Source: Eubacteriales bacterium (lineage in GTDB: Bacteria > Bacillota_A > Clostridia > Lachnospirales > Lachnospiraceae). From it: a DNA stretch of 17,241 bases. Under the pieces are notes generated by a model. It was not told where the DNA came from. It worked only from the letters and a program-made list of their open reading frames with translations, and made no database searches. This document shows positions 13,792-17,241 of the stretch, piece by piece. The DNA is taken from NCBI GenBank assembly GCA_030533315.1, contig JAUNJL010000050.1, positions 1 through 17,241 on the forward strand, given 5' to 3'. Position 1 is the stretch's first letter. Every line of letters begins with the position of its first letter. A program made the position numbers and the translations under genes.

Positions 13792-14409
13792 CTAGCCCTC
13801 CCTCTTTTGTTTGGTGAAGTTTTCCAGAATCTTCAGGCCCCACCGGCCGCTTTTTTCCGGGTGGAACTGGCAGGCGAACACATTGTCCTTCTCCACGGAG
13901 GCGTGGATGGCGGTGCTGTAGTGGGTGACCGCCTTCACGATAGCCTCTTCCTCCGCCTGGAGATAGTAGGAATGGACGAAATACACGTAGGTCTCCTGGG
14001 GAATCCCTGTGAACAGACGCCCCTCGTTTTGGAGCTGGAGAGAGTTCCAGCCCATGTGGGGGATCTTCAAGCCCTGTGCCGGCGGGATCTTTTTGATGGT
14101 TCCCTTCAGCAGGCCCAGGCCCTTTACGCCGGGAGCCTCCTGGCTGGACTGAAACAGAAGCTGCAGACCCAGACAGATCCCCAGAAAGGGGGTCCTTCGA
14201 TCTGCGATCTCCTGGATCACCGGGACAAGGCCGTACCGGTGAAGCTTTTCCATGGCGTCCCCAAAGTGTCCCACGCCGGGAAGGATCACCTGATCCGCCG
14301 CCAGGAGCAGCTTTGGGTCTCTGGTCACCACGGTCTCCTTCCCCAGAAAGTGAAGGGCCTTTTCCACGCTTTTGATATTTCCTGCATCATAGTCGATTAT
14401 TCCGATCAT
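13792..14409 (-). CDS. hisH: Imidazole glycerol phosphate synthase, glutaminase subunit
   Basis: Class I glutamine amidotransferase that supplies ammonia to HisF. The product from the ATG at 14409 is 205 residues, normal for the family. It begins MIGIIDYDAGNIKSVEKAL and has the oxyanion strand LPGVGHFGDAM and the triad Cys79 (GICLGLQLLF), His183 and Glu185 (CQFHPEKSG). AGGAGG sits six bases before this ATG. The frame is open upstream to 14658, but that extension has no family similarity and runs through the promoter at 14556-14583, so it is not part of the protein. It is the first gene of its unit. Other his genes are not in the window. Confidence 0.97.
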   Translation of the reverse strand: MIGIIDYDAGNIKSVEKALHFLGKETVVTRDPKLLLAADQVILPGVGHFGDAMEKLHRYGLVPVIQEIADRRTPFLGICLGLQLLFQSSQEAPGVKGLGLLKGTIKKIPPAQGLKIPHMGWNSLQLQNEGRLFTGIPQETYVYFVHSYYLQAEEEAIVKAVTHYSTAIHASVEKDNVFACQFHPEKSGRWGLKILENFTKQKREG

Positions 14410-14549
14410 TGGTATCCTCCTGCCATCCCCACCCGTTCTGCCAGGCATCCCGCGGCCTCGCGGCTCTTCCGGGAGCCCTTTTGTGGATCCGGCCGGACAG
14501 AGCGGCCTGGCCGACCGGGATCCTCTGCTTTTTGGCGGCGCTCTTATAT
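14410..14549 (-). promoter_or_regulatory. Structured leader of the hisH transcript
   Basis: Between the predicted start of transcription (about 14549) and hisH lie about 140 GC-rich bases with three possible hairpins. The first pairs GGATCC-GGTCGG (14523-14511 region) with CCGGCC-GGATCC (14496-14485), 12 pairs with one bulge. The second is GGCTC/GAGCC (14477-14462). The third is CCGCG/CGCGG (14463-14450) and overlaps the second by two bases. I find no T run, no T-box motif, and no leader peptide rich in histidine codons, so neither a terminator-type attenuator nor a T-box can be claimed. Confidence 0.4.
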
Positions 14550-14555
14550 CCTTAC

Positions 14556-14583
14556 AGTATAGCGCAAAAAAGGACAGTTGCAA
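14556..14583 (-). promoter_or_regulatory. Promoter of the hisH-hisF-ung-flippase unit
   Basis: On the minus strand TTGCAA (14583-14578), a 16-base spacer and TATACT (14561-14556) form a fair sigma-A promoter. It lies within the false upstream extension of hisH, which supports the start at 14409. Confidence 0.6.
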
Positions 14584-14715
14584 AGTGGTTTCTTTGCTTC
14601 TGTCCGATTTTATCCAATTTCTTGTGGTTCGAGACGAGTGGGGAACGAAAGCCTCCACTTTTCTTTGCGGGCTTTGGTTTCTCCTTTTGGCTTTAGACGT
14701 CCGCCTCCGAATACC
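14584..14715. other. Spacer between the sensor kinase end and the his promoter
   Basis: These 132 bases carry no supported gene. A loose AAAGCC/GGCTTT inverted repeat with a spacer of about 16 bases is present near 14659-14690. On the plus strand it is followed by a moderately T-rich stretch, and it has no T run on the minus strand. No clear intrinsic terminator for the sensor kinase gene is seen. Confidence 0.4.
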
Positions 14716-16254
14716 TTATTTTCGGTCCAGGGTAAACCAAAATTCTACGCCGTTGTCAAAATTGACTACGCCGTAATCCTGGTTCATCCCTTCCATGATG
14801 GCACGGACGATGGACAGCCCGATGCCGCTGCCCCCGTATTCCCTGGTGCGGGCCTTGTCAACCTTGTAAAATTTATTCCACAGGTTGGGAATGTCTGCCT
14901 CGGGAATGGGCTTTCCGGTGTTGAATACCGTGACGCGCACCCGGTCCCCCTCCTCCAGGATACGGATCTCGACCTCCATCTCTCCCTCCAGATGGTGAAG
15001 CGCATTGCTCACGTAATTGGTCACCACCTCTTCGGTCTTAAACTCATCCGCCCACACGTACACCGGCTCCTTCTCCTCAAAGCTGATGCGGCCTCCCTTC
15101 TGCTGCACCATGATGTCCATGGTGGACAGGACGCCCCGGATGAGGGCGGTCAGATCGAACCGCTCCATGACGGCGGCGTCCCTGCCAGACTCCAGCTGGT
15201 TCAGGGTCAACAGGTTTTTCACCAGCTTGTTCATCTTGGAGGCCTCGTCCATGATCACGTCACAATAAAACTCTCTGCTTTCCGGATCGTCGCTGATGCC
15301 CTCCTTCAGCCCCTCCGCATACCCCTGTATCAGGGCAATGGGCGTCTTCAGCTCATGGGAGACGTTGTCCAGAAATTCCTTTCGCATCTCATCGATCTTC
15401 ACCCGGTCCGCAATGTCCTTCTGCAGCTGGTTGTTTGCGGACTTCAGCTCGGAGATGGTGGTCTTCAGCTGGCTGGACATGCTGTTGAAATTGTCTCCCA
15501 GCACGTCGATCTCATTTCCCGCATGGCTGGCGTACCGGGCCTCAAAGTCCAGGTTGGACATCTTCTGGGATAAAAGAGTCAGCTCGCTGATGGGCTTCGT
15601 GATCCTTCTGGTCACCAGGCCGATGAGGATCCCGCTGATGAAGATGATCAGGATCCCCACCCACAGATAAAACTTGTTGGAGATGGCGGCGCTCTCCCGG
15701 ATACTCTCCAAAGGAGTGCGCACCAGAAAATAATTGCCGTTTTCCAGGTGGCCCCAGCACTCCACGTAATCCATTCCCGCAAAGCGGTCGTGGGACTGCT
15801 GAACCACGTAGCTGTCCGTGGTACAAAGAACCTTCCCCTTACTCTTGTCCGCATCCAGATCACTGGCATACCCGAAGAACAGCTTGCTCCGCAGCTTATC
15901 CTCATTCTCCGGCCAGCAGACGTAGCTGGTATTGTCCTCCTTCACCACCACCCAGGTCAGGTTGTTCCGGGAGCTGGCTCTTCTCAGCTCCTCGGGAAGG
16001 ATCTCGTGGACGGACTCCTCCCAGTACAGGGCATCCACGTCCAGCTCCTCCAGGGCCGCCTTGAAGTCCAAAAGGACCTCCTCCTTCCTGGAAACGTAAT
16101 ATCTTTCCAGGAAAAGCCCGTTGACCGCCGTGATGCTCAGGATGGAGAGGAACAAAAGCCCCACGAAGGTGCAGATGATCTGGTATTTCAGGCTGTACGG
16201 CCTTCTTCTCCCATCCTTCAGACGGTCCCTGCACCTTCTCAGAGAGGGGCTCAT
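14716..16254 (-). CDS. Sensor histidine kinase with HAMP domain
   Basis: A 512-residue membrane kinase. The order is: basic cytosolic N-terminus (1-23), TM1 (about 25-48), an extracytoplasmic sensor region of about 145 residues (50-194) with three cysteines (113, 144, 166), TM2 (about 196-215), HAMP (about 216-268), and a coiled stretch. The DHp domain has phospho-acceptor His300 in FLDNVSHELKTPIALIQGY. The ATPase domain has the N box at Asn417 (NYVSNALHH) and the G2 box GGSGIGLSIV (474-483). The G1 box is of the clostridial VFNTGKPIPEADIPNLWNKFYK type, without the classic DxGxG. The sensor region is not one I recognise, so the signal is unknown. Its ATG overlaps the response-regulator stop (16251-16254), so the two form one translationally coupled system. 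Confidence 0.95.
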   Translation of the reverse strand: MSPSLRRCRDRLKDGRRRPYSLKYQIICTFVGLLFLSILSITAVNGLFLERYYVSRKEEVLLDFKAALEELDVDALYWEESVHEILPEELRRASSRNNLTWVVVKEDNTSYVCWPENEDKLRSKLFFGYASDLDADKSKGKVLCTTDSYVVQQSHDRFAGMDYVECWGHLENGNYFLVRTPLESIRESAAISNKFYLWVGILIIFISGILIGLVTRRITKPISELTLLSQKMSNLDFEARYASHAGNEIDVLGDNFNSMSSQLKTTISELKSANNQLQKDIADRVKIDEMRKEFLDNVSHELKTPIALIQGYAEGLKEGISDDPESREFYCDVIMDEASKMNKLVKNLLTLNQLESGRDAAVMERFDLTALIRGVLSTMDIMVQQKGGRISFEEKEPVYVWADEFKTEEVVTNYVSNALHHLEGEMEVEIRILEEGDRVRVTVFNTGKPIPEADIPNLWNKFYKVDKARTREYGGSGIGLSIVRAIMEGMNQDYGVVNFDNGVEFWFTLDRK

Positions 16255-16931
16255 CCCTCTACCTCAAATTTATACCCCATTCCCCACACGGTGCGAATGT
16301 ATTCTCCCTTTGCCCCCATCTTGCTGCGCAGCTTTTTCACATGGGTGTCGATGGTTCTAGCATCCCCAAAGTAATCGTAATTCCAAACAGAATTGAGGAT
16401 CTTTTCCCGGGAAAGGGCAATGCCCTGGTTTTCCAGGAAGTAGGTGAGAAGCTCAAACTCCTTAAAGCTGAGCTCCATAGGCTGGCCGTCCACCGTGGCC
16501 AGGTGGGCCGCCTTGTCAATGACGATCCCCCCTGCAGACAGGGTATCCTGGGCGCTGCTCTGCCCGGTTCTCCTCAGGATCGCCTCCACCCTGGCCACCA
16601 GGATCTTGGGGCTGAAGGGCTTGGAAATGTACTCATCCACCCCCAGGTCAAAGCCCAAAAGCTCATCCCGCTCATCTCCCCTGGCCGTCAGCATGATGAT
16701 GGGAATCTTGGAATTTTTCCGCACCTCCCGGCATACCTCCCAGCCGTCCATCTTGGGCATCATCACGTCCAGGATCATCAGGTCTATGTCCTTCTCCTTG
16801 TAAAAAATGTCCATAGCCTCCTCGCCGTCCCCGGCCTCCACCACCTGGAAATTCTTTTTTGTGAGAAAATCCCGTACCAGCTTTCTCATACGGCTCTCAT
16901 CATCCACCACCAATATCTTCAAAGCATCCAT
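16251..16931 (-). CDS. OmpR/PhoB-family response regulator
   Basis: A 226-residue transcription factor. The receiver domain (1 to about 120) has the acidic pair Asp10/Asp11, phospho-acceptor Asp55 in LMILDVMMPKMDGWEV, Thr82 and Lys104 (SKPFSP). A C-terminal winged helix (about 130-225) follows, with ELSFKEFELLTYFLENQG and the recognition-helix region DARTIDTHVKKLRSKMG, ending in the wing YIRTVWGMGYKFE. Phosphorylation by the partner kinase should control DNA binding. The start has AAGGAGGT (16942-16949) 10 bases upstream. Targets cannot be told from the sequence, though self-control through the dyad at 16985-17000 is possible. Confidence 0.97.
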   Translation of the reverse strand: MDALKILVVDDESRMRKLVRDFLTKKNFQVVEAGDGEEAMDIFYKEKDIDLMILDVMMPKMDGWEVCREVRKNSKIPIIMLTARGDERDELLGFDLGVDEYISKPFSPKILVARVEAILRRTGQSSAQDTLSAGGIVIDKAAHLATVDGQPMELSFKEFELLTYFLENQGIALSREKILNSVWNYDYFGDARTIDTHVKKLRSKMGAKGEYIRTVWGMGYKFEVEG

Positions 16932-16976
16932 ATTTCTTAAGACCTCCTTAACGCCCCTGTTTCCTTTTTTATAGCA

Positions 16977-17000
16977 ATCTTAACAGATATTTATGTATCT
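16977..17000 (-). promoter_or_regulatory. Possible promoter and dyad upstream of the response regulator
   Basis: On the minus strand TGTTAAGAT (16985-16977) resembles an extended -10 element. No good -35 hexamer is seen at 17-19 bases (TCACAA is the best). Just upstream, AGATATTTATGTATCT (16985-17000, plus strand) is a near-palindrome with 5-base arms. A weak promoter that relies on an activator, perhaps the regulator itself, would look like this, but the evidence is thin. Confidence 0.3.
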
Positions 17001-17132
17001 TTTGTGACGGATTTCCGGTTTCCTGGATTTTTGCTCACCGCAGCCCCACCGCCTGCGGAAGGCGTTTTTTTTCGGTAAGACTTTGCGCACAGGCCCGGAG
17101 GTTTCCAACCATCTTTTTGTCAGCTCTTTGGA

Positions 17133-17177
17133 AAACAAAAACCGCCGGATGCTTGACCTTCCAAGTCATCCGACGGC
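17133..17177 (-). terminator. Terminator of the tRNA-Val transcript
   Basis: On the minus strand GCCGTCGGATG pairs with CATCCGGCGG (one T-G wobble), with a further CTTG/CAAG pairing inside the loop. It is followed by TTTTTGTTTT. It starts 11 bases beyond the tRNA 3' end. Confidence 0.88.
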
Positions 17178-17187
17178 TTTTCACCAA

Positions 17188-17241
17188 TGGAAGCAATGGG
17201 GCTCGAACCCATGACCTCTCGCGTGTGAGGCGAACGCTCAT
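17188..17241 (-). tRNA. tRNA-Val(CAC), 3' part only
   Basis: The last 54 bases read on the minus strand as the 3' two thirds of a tRNA. They include the end of the D arm, the anticodon stem TTCGC/GCGAG with loop CTCACAC, the variable loop AGGTC, and the T arm ATGGG-TTCGAGC-CCCAT. The acceptor strand TGCTTCC and discriminator A (17188) follow. The anticodon CAC (17227-17225) reads the valine codon GUG. The 3' CCA is not encoded. The 5' part lies outside the window. Confidence 0.92.

Noticed and set aside
14410..14549. T-box or histidine attenuator before hisH
   Set aside because: No GGTGGNACCGCG-type motif, no terminator with a T run, and no short ORF with histidine codons. A GGGTGG sequence near 14434 lacks the rest of the motif.
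12901..14562. 553-codon plus-strand open frame opposite hisF and hisH
   Set aside because: Runs antisense across two conserved genes and their leader; no family resemblance and no promoter.
14410..14658. N-terminal extension of HisH (83 residues)
   Set aside because: It passes through the promoter at 14556-14583 and has no similarity to HisH. AGGAGG supports the ATG at 14409.
17050..17072. CGCCT-gcgga-AGGCG followed by eight T on the plus strand
   Set aside because: It looks like a small plus-strand terminator, but the stem is only five pairs and no plus-strand gene lies upstream.
17035..17241. 68-codon minus-strand open frame
   Set aside because: It begins inside the tRNA-Val gene and runs through the tRNA terminator, a common false ORF.
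1..17241. Mobile elements, CRISPR, prophage or defence genes
   Set aside because: No transposase, integrase, regular spaced repeats or toxin-antitoxin pair is seen; all larger genes belong to known housekeeping families.

Overview
The window looks like chromosomal DNA from a GC-rich member of the Clostridia, most likely Lachnospiraceae. This is inferred from the strong AGGAGG-type ribosome binding sites, the clostridial CobA-HemD fusion, the C5 tetrapyrrole route with an anaerobic CbiK chelatase, and a MurJ/SpoVB-type flippase. Base composition and gene style look uniform by eye. I see no mobile element, prophage, CRISPR array or rRNA. Nearly all coding sequence is housekeeping and of recognisable families, so I do not claim a new protein system here. 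The less explained material is in the intergenic regulatory DNA.

Layout, left to right. Positions 1-314 hold two divergent consensus promoters: one drives aroC (+), the other fires leftward out of the window from a nearly uninterrupted open frame. aroC (chorismate synthase) converges on a beta-propeller lactonase gene (-), with a bidirectional terminator between them. Positions 2891-9287 are a tightly packed minus-strand operon read in the order hemA, precorrin-2 dehydrogenase, hemC, cobA-hemD, hemB, hemL. Gene ends overlap or lie 11-34 bases apart. Divergent from it is cbiK (+). The 370-base region between hemA and cbiK holds back-to-back consensus promoters, each carrying a distinct inverted repeat.

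Together these genes encode glutamyl-tRNA -> glutamate-1-semialdehyde -> 5-aminolevulinate -> porphobilinogen -> hydroxymethylbilane -> uroporphyrinogen III -> precorrin-2 -> sirohydrochlorin -> cobalt-sirohydrochlorin. That is the trunk toward cobalamin (and siroheme). No heme-branch gene (hemE, hemN/G, hemH) is present in the window.

Positions 10617-14409 are a second minus-strand group: hisH and hisF (the two subunits of imidazole glycerol phosphate synthase), then ung (uracil-DNA glycosylase) and a 14-TM-type lipid/polysaccharide flippase. It has its own promoter and a structured leader of about 140 bases, and ends in a terminator shared with cbiK. Positions 14716-16931 encode an OmpR-type response regulator and a HAMP sensor kinase that overlap by ATGA. 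The right edge holds the 3' part of tRNA-Val(CAC) on the minus strand and its terminator.
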